A program made the translations under genes and the position numbers. This document shows, piece after piece, positions 49,490-58,486 of a DNA stretch of 64,000 nucleotides. The stretch covers positions 62,001-126,000 of the forward strand of contig JALHOF010000012.1 in assembly GCA_022843145.1 (NCBI GenBank). The letters are read 5' to 3'. The number at the start of each line of letters is the position of its first letter. Positions within the stretch are counted from its first letter, which is position 1. The notes under the pieces are model-generated. The model searched no databases. It worked only from the letters and a program-made list of their open reading frames with translations, and was not told where the DNA came from. The stretch comes from Hyphomicrobium sp. (GTDB lineage: Bacteria; Pseudomonadota; Alphaproteobacteria; Rhizobiales; Hyphomicrobiaceae).

Positions 49490-50890
49490 ATGACCGACCA
49501 CTTGGACGCAGTCTTGAGCGAACTCGACCGGACACAAGACGCAGCGCTCGGCCGGTTGTTCGAACTGTTGCGGATCGACAGTATTTCGGCTGATCCCGCG
49601 TACAAGTTGCAATGTCAAACGGCGGCGCGCTGGTGCGTGGAGACGCTGCAAGGCCTCGGCTTCGACGCCACCATAACCCCGACCACGGGTCATCCGATCG
49701 TCGTCGCCCACGACCGCGATACAGCCCCCGACGGTGTGCCGCACGTTCTGTTCTATGGCCACTACGACGTGCAGCCGGCCGATCCGCTCGCGCTATGGAC
49801 GTCGCCGCCATTCGAGCCGGTGCTGGCCGACGATCCAGTGAACGGCCGCGTCATCGTGGCGCGCGGGGCGGAGGACAACAAGGGCCAGCTCTCGACCTTC
49901 TTCGAGGCCGTCCGTGCGTGGAAGGCCGTGGCAGGGCGGTTGCCGGTCAAGGTATCGGTGATGATCGAGGGCGAGGAAGAATGCGGTTCGCCGTCGTTAC
50001 CTGAGTTCTTTGCCGCGCATGGCGCCGGCATCAAGGCCGACATTGTGTTGGTCTGCGACACCGGCCAATGGGACAAGGACACACCGGCCATCACCACCAT
50101 GCTGCGTGGCCTTGCCGTAACGGAAGCAGTCGTCACTGGACCGAAGCGCGACTTGCATTCGGGCCTCTATGGCGGTCCGGCGGTCAACCCGATCCGCGCC
50201 CTGGCCCGGGCCGTTGCCAGCCTCCACGACGACAATGGCCGGGTGACGGTGCAGGGCTTCTACGACGGCATCACGCCGCCAAACGCCGCGCAGCTCGAGC
50301 AATGGGAGCCGCTTGCGGCAGCCTCGCAATCGTTTCTCGATGGCGTCGGCCTGACGACGCCAGCGGGCGAGGCCGGCCACACCGTCATCGAGCAACTGTG
50401 GTCGCGACCGACGCTCGAGTTCAACGGCATCACCGGCGGCTATCAGGGCGCAGGATCGAAGACGATCATCCCGTCAAAGGCGAGCGTGAAGATCAGCTGC
50501 CGGCTCGTCGCGGGGCAGAACCCCGACCGCGTTCTGACGGCTGTCCAGGATGCGATCCGCGCGAGCTTGCCCGCCGACTGCAGCGTCGAGTTTATCGGAA
50601 CGCATGGCGGCGCGGCGATCGCCTTCGATACCACGACGCCGGTCATGACGGCTGCGGCGCGGGCGCTGGCGGACGAATGGGGCCGCCCCGCGGTGTTGAT
50701 GGGCTGCGGCGCGTCGATTCCGATCGTCACCTCGTTCAAGAGCGTGCTCGGCATGGACAGTCTGCTCGTCGGGTACGGGCTCGACGACGACCGCATCCAC
50801 TCGCCCAACGAAAAGTATAACCTGTCGAGCTTCCGCAAGGGCGCACGGAGCTGGGCGCGCATTCTCGCGGCCTTGCCCAGGCGCCGATGA
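49490..50890 (+). CDS. M20-family metallopeptidase (dipeptidase)
   Basis: 466 residues from the ATG at 49490. Two-zinc aminoacyl hydrolase of the ArgE/DapE/CNDP dipeptidase group. Metal ligands: [14 protein letters not shown] (His, Asp), GAEDNKGQL (bridging Asp), [12 protein letters not shown] (catalytic Glu-Glu pair), VCDTGQWD (Asp) and the final His in [14 protein letters not shown]. The dimerisation lid with [15 protein letters not shown] is present. Cytosolic, no signal peptide. Closest in layout to CNDP-like dipeptidases. The substrate peptide is unknown. Confidence 0.93.
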   Translation: MTDHLDAVLSELDRTQDAALGRLFELLRIDSISADPAYKLQCQTAARWCVETLQGLGFDATITPTTGHPIVVAHDRDTAPDGVPHVLFYGHYDVQPADPLALWTSPPFEPVLADDPVNGRVIVARGAEDNKGQLSTFFEAVRAWKAVAGRLPVKVSVMIEGEEECGSPSLPEFFAAHGAGIKADIVLVCDTGQWDKDTPAITTMLRGLAVTEAVVTGPKRDLHSGLYGGPAVNPIRALARAVASLHDDNGRVTVQGFYDGITPPNAAQLEQWEPLAAASQSFLDGVGLTTPAGEAGHTVIEQLWSRPTLEFNGITGGYQGAGSKTIIPSKASVKISCRLVAGQNPDRVLTAVQDAIRASLPADCSVEFIGTHGGAAIAFDTTTPVMTAAARALADEWGRPAVLMGCGASIPIVTSFKSVLGMDSLLVGYGLDDDRIHSPNEKYNLSSFRKGARSWARILAALPRRR

Positions 50891-51031
50891 CTGCCGCCCA
50901 CGCCTGTCGAGACAGCTTCGTCCAACAGGCGATAATCGGCGGTGCGCAGCCCATTGCCCGGCTCGCATCGGACGCTATGCTGCGCGCCGATCATGCCGGG
51001 CCCCGCGGCCCCAACAGGAGTAGCGAGCCCC

Positions 51032-51934
51032 ATGCTCGACCGACGTATCCTTCGCCTCGCGCTCGGCGCGGCCGCACTTCTGGCTTCGGTGACGGGCGCT
51101 GCCCATGCCCAGCGCAATTTCGAGCAGGAGCGCACCGCACCGCAGGGGAAGTTCGGCGCCGAGTTGCAGCGTCCGCAACCGAGCCCGTCGCAGAACAATC
51201 ATCAGCAGCGCCCGCCGGAGCGCGCGCCGCGTCAACGCAATGCCGCGGGCGACTTCGATTACTATGCGCTCGTTCTGTCCTGGAGCCCGACCTATTGCGC
51301 GAGCAGCGACCGGCCGGGCCCTGACCCCCAGTGCGACCGCCGCGACGGCCGCCGCTTCGCCTTCGTGTTGCATGGCCTGTGGCCGCAGTACGATCGCGGC
51401 TACCCCGAGTATTGCCCGGTCCGCGGCCGGCCGTTCGTTCCACAGAACATCATCGACGGCATGCTCGACATCTTGCCGAGCCCCCGCCTCGCCATTCACG
51501 AGTACAAGAAGCACGGCACCTGCTCGGGCTTCGATCCCGAGGGCTATTACACACTGTCTCGAAAACTCTTCGGCGCAATCCGCATTCCGGAGCGCTACGT
51601 CAATCCGTTCGAAACCCAAATGGTCGGCCCGGACGAGCTCAGTTCAGAATTCGTCAAGGCCAATCCCGGACTGCGACCCGACATGCTCGCGATTTCCTGC
51701 GGCGGTCCGGGCAACCGGCTGCGCGAAATCCGGATCTGCTTCAACCGAGAGGGGACCGCGCCGGTGGCGTGCGGCCGCAACGAGGATCAGCGGCGGATGT
51801 GCTCGGCGCGGTCGATGTTCGTGCCGCCCGTGCGCTCGACGCGCGACGGTCCGGTCCGGCCCGACAACCGCCGCCCGGAAAACCGCGGAAACGACGGCCG
51901 ATCCTCGCCGCTGCCGGGCCCGCGCAATCTCTGA
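51032..51934 (+). CDS. Secreted ribonuclease T2 family protein
   Basis: 300 residues from the ATG at 51032, with AACAGGAG upstream. Signal peptide MLDRRILRLALGAAALLASV, cleaved near AHAQ. The two catalytic segments are intact: FVLHGLWPQY (CAS1 His) and HEYKKHGTCSGF (CAS2, with His, Glu, Lys and His). ALVLSWSPTYC is the usual N-terminal strand. It should act in the periplasm or outside, degrading RNA for nutrient recovery. A Gln/Pro-rich stretch follows the signal peptide and the C-terminus is Arg/Pro-rich and likely disordered. Confidence 0.93.
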   Translation: MLDRRILRLALGAAALLASVTGAAHAQRNFEQERTAPQGKFGAELQRPQPSPSQNNHQQRPPERAPRQRNAAGDFDYYALVLSWSPTYCASSDRPGPDPQCDRRDGRRFAFVLHGLWPQYDRGYPEYCPVRGRPFVPQNIIDGMLDILPSPRLAIHEYKKHGTCSGFDPEGYYTLSRKLFGAIRIPERYVNPFETQMVGPDELSSEFVKANPGLRPDMLAISCGGPGNRLREIRICFNREGTAPVACGRNEDQRRMCSARSMFVPPVRSTRDGPVRPDNRRPENRGNDGRSSPLPGPRNL

Positions 51935-52092
51935 GCGGCAGGACCGCGCCGCCTAGATTTCGCTGTGGATAGACTTGAGACGCCTCGATCCCGCCGTCTT
52001 CCACGCTTGCCGCCACCTCCGCCGTGCCGCACGGTTGGAGCAACAGATTCCGTGCAACCTTGTCTCGCGTCGATAGCCGTGAAGTCCGCCCC

Positions 52093-52647
52093 ATGTCCAC
52101 CTTCGACGCGCCCACCTACGACGATGGCCTGCCCGCGTCAGGACGATCACAGCCGGGCGACCGAAACTTGATGGCCCAGGCTGCCTGGGGAGGCGGCGGC
52201 TTCTTGTTGGGCGTCATCGTCTGGCATTTCATCGGGTTCTGGTCGTTCATCTCGACCGTCGTTTTCCGCGGGCCGGACAACGCGGGCGTAGCGATAACGC
52301 AGGCGGCGCAGCCGGCCACACGCTCATCCACGCTCGTCGGAAAGCGACAGCAAACCGTGCTCGGCACAGCACCCGCACAGGCGCCCCCAGCCACCCCGTC
52401 GACCGACTGCACGGCGCTCGTGCTCGACCGCACCGCCGGTACGACGTCACTATCGTCGTGCGAGGCCGCCGCGGAACCGATGCGCGTCGTGATGACCTCT
52501 CAGCGCGGAGATCGCCACAACCTCGCCTCGTCGCGGGATGACGGATGGAGCGTCGTCGTCGATGCTGAGGCCGATGTCACACCGGTAACGTCCATCGATG
52601 CCAAGCTCGATCCAAGTTTCGGGCAGCGCGCCGTCCAGCTCGACTGA
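52093..52647 (+). CDS. Hypothetical single-span membrane protein
   Basis: 184 residues from the ATG at 52093 (MSTFDAPTYDDGLPASGRSQ). One membrane helix (GGGGFLLGVIVWHFIGFWSF, about residues 34-55) is followed by an exported region of about 130 residues. Ala/Pro/Thr-rich linker (ATRSSTLVGKR...APPATPSTDC), then a domain with two Cys (STDCTALVLDR and LSSCEAAAE) spaced 16 residues apart. No family recognised. An inner-membrane protein with a small periplasmic part is all that can be said. Confidence 0.6.
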   Translation: MSTFDAPTYDDGLPASGRSQPGDRNLMAQAAWGGGGFLLGVIVWHFIGFWSFISTVVFRGPDNAGVAITQAAQPATRSSTLVGKRQQTVLGTAPAQAPPATPSTDCTALVLDRTAGTTSLSSCEAAAEPMRVVMTSQRGDRHNLASSRDDGWSVVVDAEADVTPVTSIDAKLDPSFGQRAVQLD

Positions 52648-52747
52648 CATCATTTCAAGGTATCACGGCCGATCCCAGAGCGGGCGTGGCCGGATTTCGC
52701 CGCAGTTGCGACCTAACCAGCTTGTTCCGAACAGCGAGCGGGAGGGC

Positions 52748-53137
52748 ATGATGATCGCTTTCGAAGCCGGTCAACAATGGACGTATCGCGCGCCCGACGA
52801 CTTCGCTGGATCCCGCATCGTCATCGGAGCCGTGCTCACGTTCACCGGCAACGAACCTGTTGTCTGCTGCGCCGTCACGGGTGCCCCGCGACGTCTCGCG
52901 GACGGACAGGTCGACCGCATCACAATACCGTTCCTACCGTTCGCAGACTCGGCGCTGCGTGCGAGCGTCGTCTCATATGACGGCTTGGGCGAACCTCCCG
53001 TCGGTTTCGCGGCAGGCCTTGATGAATGGCGGCGAGACCCGCGCGGCCTTTCTATCTTCACCGTGCATTTCGACGGATTTCTCGACCAGATGATCGCACG
53101 GCAGATGGCGGCGATCATCGGACACACGGCTGCTTGA
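52748..53137 (+). CDS. Hypothetical cytosolic protein (129 aa)
   Basis: 129 residues from the ATG at 52748, with GGGAGG upstream; a second ATG follows at once. Begins MMIAFEAGQQWTYRAPDDF, then IVIGAVLTFTGNEPVVCC and a beta-rich middle, and ends with a helix FLDQMIARQMAAIIGH. No signal peptide or membrane segment. The predicted mix of strands suggests a small beta-barrel, but no family is recognised. Confidence 0.55.
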   Translation: MMIAFEAGQQWTYRAPDDFAGSRIVIGAVLTFTGNEPVVCCAVTGAPRRLADGQVDRITIPFLPFADSALRASVVSYDGLGEPPVGFAAGLDEWRRDPRGLSIFTVHFDGFLDQMIARQMAAIIGHTAA

Positions 53138-53240
53138 GATTGTGCTTCATGTGCGTTGCGCTACCATTGATTGTTCTGGAGCGACTTGAACTCAGAAAAA
53201 CCGATACGCACCGGGACAAATACCCAGAATAAAACGACAT

Positions 53241-53256
53241 TTAGTCTGCCGTTAAG
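53241..53256 (+). promoter_or_regulatory. Possible CtrA-type site before a hypothetical gene
   Basis: TTAG-TCTGCCG-TTAAG, one mismatch from TTAA-N7-TTAA, 54 bp before the ATG at 53310. Weak on its own; listed because better matches occur before other envelope genes here. Confidence 0.35.
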
Positions 53257-53309
53257 AACGTCGTGCCACCTTAAGCCTCAGGGAAGTAGGGGCAGGTGGA
53301 GTGATTAGT

Positions 53310-53867
53310 ATGTTGAGGATTATCGAGCGCATCGCCGCAATCGGCCGAGCCGTCCTCGGAATTGGAACGGCTTCCGGTCCCGAAATTCAGCAACCAGCGA
53401 CCAATCCTCAATCAGAAGTTATTCACCGCGCGTCGCCGGTTGGCGCCGCGGCCGCGTACCCGATGGCGGTGTGCAACGTTCCGATCAAGGTGACGATTTC
53501 GCAGCCCGAACCCATCGTGACCGTCGATCGGCACGCGGTGGTTTCAGCCGATGACGTTCGTCCCGAGCTCATCGCTCCCAACACACCCGCCGTCGCGAAG
53601 CGTGCAACGACGCTCAGATCCATGCGCCACGCCGTATCGCCGATCGCCATGACGAAAGCCGCTGGCGCTTTGATGGCGAGGCCTCCGCGACGCGCCAAAA
53701 CAGCGACGCGCCGCCCTGTCCGCGTCAATCGGGTTTCGGGCGACTCGGTTCGGATGCAGGCCGCGCTGATGCGCTCCAAGCGCCTGAGCGACGCCGAGCG
53801 CGCACTGGCGAAGCTGAAAGCGTTGCGGCCGACTGCGACGATTCACGCGCTGCATCGCGCAGCCTGA
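53310..53867 (+). CDS. Hypothetical basic protein (185 aa)
   Basis: 185 residues from the ATG at 53310, with GGTGGAG about 10 bp upstream; a GTG at 53301 is too close to that site. Starts MLRIIERIAAIGRAVLGIG, an amphipathic stretch, then a Pro/Val-rich middle (KVTISQPEPIVTVDRHAVV) and a strongly basic C-terminal half (MARPPRRAKTATRRPVRVNR, helix SDAERALAKLKALR). No family recognised. The basic tail could bind nucleic acid or the inner membrane surface; both are speculation. Confidence 0.5.
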   Translation: MLRIIERIAAIGRAVLGIGTASGPEIQQPATNPQSEVIHRASPVGAAAAYPMAVCNVPIKVTISQPEPIVTVDRHAVVSADDVRPELIAPNTPAVAKRATTLRSMRHAVSPIAMTKAAGALMARPPRRAKTATRRPVRVNRVSGDSVRMQAALMRSKRLSDAERALAKLKALRPTATIHALHRAA

Positions 53868-53898
53868 CATCGCCGCGATCGACTGCTTGTTCCGCTGA

Positions 53899-54588
53899 TC
53901 AGAACTTGAACGCGAAGCCTGCACGCACCGTGTGGAAGTCGGGATCATAGGTGTTGCTGAGGCCTGCGTGATTGATGCTCTCCGGGCCGAAGTCGATATA
54001 GACGTACTCCATGCGCATCGACCAGTTCGGTGAGATCGCAAGTTCGGTGCCCGCGCCGACCTGGTAGCCGAAGAGTGTCTCGGATGCCGTGAGGCCGTTG
54101 GCGCGGAAGTCGAAATCCGCTGCCGCGAGACCAGCCGTGCCGTAGACCATGAAGGCTGGGGTTACGAGATAACCAGCGCGCGCACGAAGCGAGCCCATGA
54201 CGTTGAGATCGGTGGACACAAGGCCGAGACCCGCGCCCACACTATCGTCGAGATACCCAGTGCCGATGTCGGCCTCGAGACCGAGAACCGCGCGGCCGGC
54301 CTGCCAATTGTAGCCAGCGAACAGCGTGCCGACGCCACCGTTGTTATCGAGATCGAAAGCGCCCGAACCGCCTCGGACGTCCGTTGCCCCAAACCCGTAT
54401 CCGAGCGTGCCACCGAAGTAGAGGCCGGTCCAACGCTCGATTTCGAGCGGTCGATAGTTCGACCGCGGCGAGCCGTCTAAGGGGCGGACAGGCCCGCCGC
54501 CAAGGTCGGCGGCGAGGGCGGGAAGTGTAAAGGCGACGATTGCTGCGGCGAGAACGCTCTCGCGCTTGTTCATGCTCGAGATCATCAT
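53899..54588 (-). CDS. Outer-membrane beta-barrel protein (Omp25/Omp31-like)
   Basis: 229 residues with signal peptide (cleavage near LAADLGG). Aromatic girdles and alternating strands: WTGLYFGGTLGYGFGATD, GYNWQAGRAVLGLEADIG, SLRARAGYLVTPAFMVYGTA, FGYQVGAGTELAISPNWSMR and a terminal Phe (RAGFAFKF), all features of the eight-stranded porin-like family of Rhizobiales. RMEYVYIDFG is the typical penultimate strand. AAGGAG lies 8 bp before the first ATG. A CtrA-like site is 111 bp upstream. Provides outer membrane structure or a small channel. Confidence 0.9.
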   Translation of the reverse strand: MMISSMNKRESVLAAAIVAFTLPALAADLGGGPVRPLDGSPRSNYRPLEIERWTGLYFGGTLGYGFGATDVRGGSGAFDLDNNGGVGTLFAGYNWQAGRAVLGLEADIGTGYLDDSVGAGLGLVSTDLNVMGSLRARAGYLVTPAFMVYGTAGLAAADFDFRANGLTASETLFGYQVGAGTELAISPNWSMRMEYVYIDFGPESINHAGLSNTYDPDFHTVRAGFAFKF

Positions 54589-54698
54589 TGATTTTACTCC
54601 TTAACGCGCCGCTCACAGGCTTGACGCGGTCCCAGGGGCGAGGAATGCAGCCCGGACGATCGGTGAACGCGGCAGCTCGATCGATACGACCGCCACGG

Positions 54699-54714
54699 TT
54701 AACTTGGTGTTAAC
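54699..54714 (-). promoter_or_regulatory. CtrA-type binding site (TTAA-N7-TTAA)
   Basis: TTAA-CTTGGTG-TTAAC matches the full CtrA consensus TTAA-N7-TTAAC and lies in the 344-bp upstream region of the beta-barrel gene. The rest of this gap (54589-54932) shows no gene. Cell-cycle control is inferred only from the motif. Confidence 0.55.
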
Positions 54715-54932
54715 TCTGAAATTCGACGAGAAGCGGGTGTAAATGCGGCAAGGGTGCCCCAGTTCACGCACTGTTTCCGAACGCAAAATCAACGGGTTCT
54801 CCAAGAAGTTCTTCACCAGCGGGTGAACCTGCCCGTCACACGCAACCGTTCGGCATTGCAAAGTGAACGCCGTGAAGTCGGCTCCCGTTCCCGCCGGCTG
54901 GAGCCCGCTGGCTGGAGAATGAGCGCGGCGAT

Positions 54933-55688
54933 TCAGGCGGTCTTACGCAGCCGCTCCGGCTTCCAATGCAAGGGCGCTTCCGCGACCAGGCCGACGCTCT
55001 CCGGACCGCTCGATGGCCCGAGCGTGGTCGGGTCGAGGCTCCATTTGGACGCCAATCGCATCACGTGATCCTCGGTCGGGTAGAGGATGATTTCGCCGCC
55101 GGCGTCGCCCTTGCGCTCCTTGACGCCGCGCAGCTCGAACAGCTTCAGTCCGAGCGCTTTTTCCTCGCGCGTCGGCTTGCCTTGGCTGAGCACGATCCCC
55201 GCATCACTGATCGCGAACGCCCGCACGCGCTTGCCGTTGGCGTAGATCGCCCAGCCGTAGAAATCGATCAAAGGATACGTGAAGTAATACTGTGCATCGC
55301 CAAAGCGGGTGGCGAGCGCCGTCATCATCGGCGTCCATTTGTCGACGAAAGCGGGCGACATCGGATGCGGCAGTGCCAAGCCGACGACGAACATCCACCC
55401 GTCGACGGGCGGGGAGACGAAAACGCGCTTCTCGCCGAATTTGTCGTCGTAGACGGTGCCGATGCCGGAATTCCAGTTGGCCTTGGCCGGCACCGCGAGA
55501 TCGAGCGTCTCGACAACGGCGTCGGTGTCGCTGGTTCGTATCGCGAGCCAAGCCATCTTGTAGCCGAACGCGACGGGCCGGTCGGCGGCGACATCGTAAA
55601 TCAGGCGCAGCTCGGACATGCGCGGCGCCAACGCGAGAAAGGCTGCGGCAATTGTCAACAGCACCAGAATGGCAATGACGGCGATCAT
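54933..55688 (-). CDS. Hypothetical exported/anchored protein (251 aa)
   Basis: 251 residues from the ATG at 55688 (MIAVIAILVLLTIAAAFLAL), a hydrophobic anchor or uncleaved signal. The rest is a single domain with YKMAWLAIRTSDTDAVVE, GTVYDDKFGEKRVFVSPPVD, VVGLALPHPMSPAFVD, QYYFTYPLIDFYGWAIYAN and a C-terminal GGEIILYPTEDHVMRLASKW. It looks like an exported globular protein in the periplasm. No family recognised. The frame to 55811 upstream is an extension without support. Confidence 0.65.
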   Translation of the reverse strand: MIAVIAILVLLTIAAAFLALAPRMSELRLIYDVAADRPVAFGYKMAWLAIRTSDTDAVVETLDLAVPAKANWNSGIGTVYDDKFGEKRVFVSPPVDGWMFVVGLALPHPMSPAFVDKWTPMMTALATRFGDAQYYFTYPLIDFYGWAIYANGKRVRAFAISDAGIVLSQGKPTREEKALGLKLFELRGVKERKGDAGGEIILYPTEDHVMRLASKWSLDPTTLGPSSGPESVGLVAEAPLHWKPERLRKTA

Positions 55689-55838
55689 GCGGTCCAACCT
55701 CGGCCAAGCCGGCGGCGACGATGCCGACAGGGTGGCGCCAGCACGAACCGATAAACGATTGCCCAGCACACCCGAGCCGCTGTCATAAAGCGCGGGCAGG
55801 CATAGCGGCAAGCGGCGGCGCGCGAAGTCTGGGGAAAA

Positions 55839-55904
55839 CGAGGCCAGCTCCCGGCTATGACGGCAGCGGGGTTAGAGCTTCGGCATATCGCGAAGCTGGC
55901 CTCG
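55839..55904. other. Inverted repeat in a 496-bp gap
   Basis: CGAGGCCAGCT (55839-55849) and AGCTGGCCTCG (55894-55904) are perfect inverted copies. Inside, AGCTTCG (55876-55882) could instead pair with CGAAGCT (55891-55897), so two exclusive folds exist. A small GCGGC/GCCGC hairpin follows at 56010-56023. The gap 55689-56184 holds no recognised gene. Confidence 0.5.
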
Positions 55905-56184
55905 AGAGAACGCGCGGGCCGGAAGAGGGCTCCCCGGCCGCCCGCTCATCGGCAGGGCGGGATGTTGTGCGGTGCATCCTCGATCTCTGCCAATTCGAAT
56001 CTTCAAAAAGCGGCATAAGCCGCCGACATGACAATGCAAAGACAGGTCGATGACACGGCAGCGCATCCGCAGACGCCGGGAACCCCAACCGCAACACCCA
56101 AGCGCCGTGCCCTCGACCGAACGCGGGGCGGCGTGCGAAACTCACGCTCAAATTTCCAGTGTCAGACCGAGGGAGTTTCAAGTG

Positions 56185-57033
56185 ATGACCGATCGAGGTT
56201 CCGTCCCCGCCGTGCGTGCTACGCGAGGCGGGGCGTCAGGTACGGCCCATGAGATCGATTTCGAGATCAAAGGCCAGGAGATGCAGTTCGTCGAGATCGA
56301 ACTCGATCCGGGCGAAAGCGCCATCGCCGAAGCCGGATCGATGATGTTCAAACATCCGGCGATCAGCATGGACACGGTGTTCGGTGACGGCAGCAAGGAG
56401 GCGGGCGGCTTCTTCGGCAAGCTCGCCAGCGCCGGCAAGCGGTTGTTGACCGGGGAAAGCCTGTTCATGACCGTGTTCACGCACGACGGACAAGGCAAGG
56501 CGCGGGTGGCGTTCGCCGCGCCCTATCCGGGATCGATCCTCGCGTTCGACCTGAGCCGGATGGGCGGAACGTTGATTGCGCAGAAGGACGCCTTCCTGTG
56601 CGCGGCCAAAGGCGTCTCGGTCGGCATCTTTTTTCAGAAGAAGATCATGACCGGTTTGTTCGGCGGCGAGGGGTTCATCATGCAGCGGCTCGACGGCGAC
56701 GGCATGGCCTTCATCCATGTCGGCGGCGCGGTCGTTCAGCGCGAATTGGCTCCGGGCGAAGTCCTGCACATCGACACGGGCTGCGTCGCGGCCATGACTG
56801 CCGGGATCGAATTCGACATCGTGCGCGCGGGTTCCGTGAAATCGATGATCTTCGGGGGCGAGGGCGTGTTCTTCGCCGAGTTGAAAGGCCCTGGCACGGT
56901 TTGGATCCAAAGCCTGCCGTTCTCCCGCCTTGCCGGGCGCATCATCGCCAACGCCGGACCGATGGGCGGCAAGGGCGAGGGCTCTATCCTCGGCCCACTC
57001 GGCGGTGTGTTCGACGGCGACAATTCCGTCTGA
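56185..57033 (+). CDS. AIM24 family protein (TIGR00266 type)
   Basis: 282 residues from the ATG at 56185, with GAGGGAG upstream; the longer frame from 56050 is discounted. HEIDFEIKGQEMQFVEIEL, DPGESAIAEAGSMMFK, FGDGSKEAGGFFGKLAS, LFMTVFTHDG, GEGFIMQRLDGDGMAFIH, GEVLHIDTGCVAAM and SLPFSRLAGRI follow the AIM24/TIGR00266 pattern of a trimeric beta-rich barrel. Bacterial members have no settled function; they have been linked to membrane or stress responses. Cytosolic. Followed by a strong terminator. Confidence 0.93.
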   Translation: MTDRGSVPAVRATRGGASGTAHEIDFEIKGQEMQFVEIELDPGESAIAEAGSMMFKHPAISMDTVFGDGSKEAGGFFGKLASAGKRLLTGESLFMTVFTHDGQGKARVAFAAPYPGSILAFDLSRMGGTLIAQKDAFLCAAKGVSVGIFFQKKIMTGLFGGEGFIMQRLDGDGMAFIHVGGAVVQRELAPGEVLHIDTGCVAAMTAGIEFDIVRAGSVKSMIFGGEGVFFAELKGPGTVWIQSLPFSRLAGRIIANAGPMGGKGEGSILGPLGGVFDGDNSV

Positions 57034-57149
57034 TCCGCGCGACTGGACCGTTCGTGTTCGAGATTGTTTCAGGCTGCAGCGCTGCGTCCGACCAAAGACG
57101 GCAAATCCGATGACGACGGTGCAGAACGCTCAACGCAACCATCAACGCA

Positions 57150-57178
57150 AAAGAGCCGGGGATTGGCCCCGGCTCTTT
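57150..57178. terminator. Bidirectional intrinsic terminator
   Basis: AAAGAGCCGGGG and CCCCGGCTCTTT form a perfect 12-bp stem around ATTGG. CTCTTTGT follows on plus and GGCTCTTTTGCG on minus, so it can stop both the AIM24 gene and the convergent TorF porin gene. Confidence 0.88.
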
Positions 57179-57234
57179 GTCGTCGGTCCCTGGATCTGGG
57201 GGACTAGGTCCAAGGACCTTGTGCCCTCGGAGAA

Positions 57235-58053
57235 TTAGGGCAGCGTGATCTTCGCGGTGAACACGAAGCGGTCATCGCAGTAGTTGTTGGCGCAGGTTCC
57301 GCCGGCGCCCGTGTTGAGGGCGTTGGATGCATCCGAACCCCAGTAGCGGAAGTCGAAGGTCAGCTTGTCGACGGCCAGGGCAAGGCCTGCGTTCCAGTAC
57401 ATGTAATCGTCAAAGGCGTTGGCAACGAGGTAGGAAGCATCGTCGCCGCTCTGGTAACCCACGAGACCGCTGATGGTCGGCGTCACCGGTCCGAAGGCGG
57501 GGAGCGTGTAGGCCAACGAGCCTTCGATCGTCCAAACGCTGCCGGTCTCGGCGAAGTAGTCGGGCGAGTAGTAGATCACCGCGCCAGCCGTCATGCTTTT
57601 GAAGATCTCGCCGCTGACGCCAGCCTTGAGCTCGACGTAGTTGAGATCAAAAACGCCGAAGGCGTCGCTGCCGCCGGGATAAGTATAGTAGATGACGCCG
57701 AAGTCGAATGTTGCGGGACCCCAGACCGGCTTGATGCCGGCGTAGACGTCGACTTCAATCTGCGCGTCGCTTGCGATGTTCTGGAACTCGAGGCCCGAAC
57801 CCCAGACGCCAGCGTAGAAAATGCCGTAGCCGACATCGAGGCCAGCCTGGAACGTCGGATCATTGTCGGTCTGCGAGATGCCGCGGAACACATAGTCCGA
57901 GGTGCCTGCCATGTTGAACGACCAAGTCAGCTTGCGACCTTCGGCAACCGGCTCGTCCTTCATGCTGCCGGCGGAAGCCGGAACAGCGAGAGCGGCCATC
58001 ATCATGCCTGCGGCGGCAACAGCCTGCGCCGTGGAGCGCATCATCTTCGTCAT
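57235..58053 (-). CDS. TorF-family putative porin
   Basis: 272 residues from the ATG at 58053, with AGGGGGA upstream. Signal peptide with AGMMMAALAVPASAGS. The TIGR02001-type barrel: FNMAGTSDYVFRGISQTDN near the N-terminus is diagnostic, followed by LDVGYGIFYAGVWGSG, GVIYYTYPGGS, YSPDYFAETGSVWTIEGSL and TISGLVGYQSGDD, with a C-terminal strand ending KITLP. An outer-membrane channel of unknown substrate. Two Cys (GGTCANNYCDD) near the end may form a loop disulfide. Confidence 0.92.
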   Translation of the reverse strand: MTKMMRSTAQAVAAAGMMMAALAVPASAGSMKDEPVAEGRKLTWSFNMAGTSDYVFRGISQTDNDPTFQAGLDVGYGIFYAGVWGSGLEFQNIASDAQIEVDVYAGIKPVWGPATFDFGVIYYTYPGGSDAFGVFDLNYVELKAGVSGEIFKSMTAGAVIYYSPDYFAETGSVWTIEGSLAYTLPAFGPVTPTISGLVGYQSGDDASYLVANAFDDYMYWNAGLALAVDKLTFDFRYWGSDASNALNTGAGGTCANNYCDDRFVFTAKITLP

Positions 58054-58486
58054 CGTGAAATCCCCCTGCCTATTCGACCCGAGCCCGAACACGTGACCGG
58101 AGACCATACCCCGGCGAAACTGCAAACGTTCTGGCTTGCTGGAACCTACTGAACTTCGACTAGGCCCCGGGGACAAGGTAATTTCCCGTTTTGAAGCAAC
58201 CCCACTAGCAACGTGTTACTTCAGCGTCACGCCCAGCAAACTTTGGTCAATAATTACGCAAAATCAGCCTGGATACGGGGCATGAGCATCGACCAGACTG
58301 CAGTATAAACTGGCAGTCCTGCATAAATATTAGCCACAATCGCTGTGCGCCCCGAAGTCACCTGTGATCGCTCTACGACACGACCGTGTCCTCCGCGACT
58401 CAGCGCGGCCTTGCGTCGGGGCCCATGGAACGCCTATCGCTCGTCTAGAGGCGCCCCATTCCAACCTGATTCGAACATACCCCTCC
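58054..58486. other. Divergent upstream region of the porin and SDR genes
   Basis: 433 bp. AT-rich patch around 58225-58345 (TCAATAATTACGCAAAATCA, CATAAATATTAGCC) likely holds promoters. A longer frame joins the SDR gene from 58364 but lacks coding support. No defined operator recognised. Confidence 0.4.
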
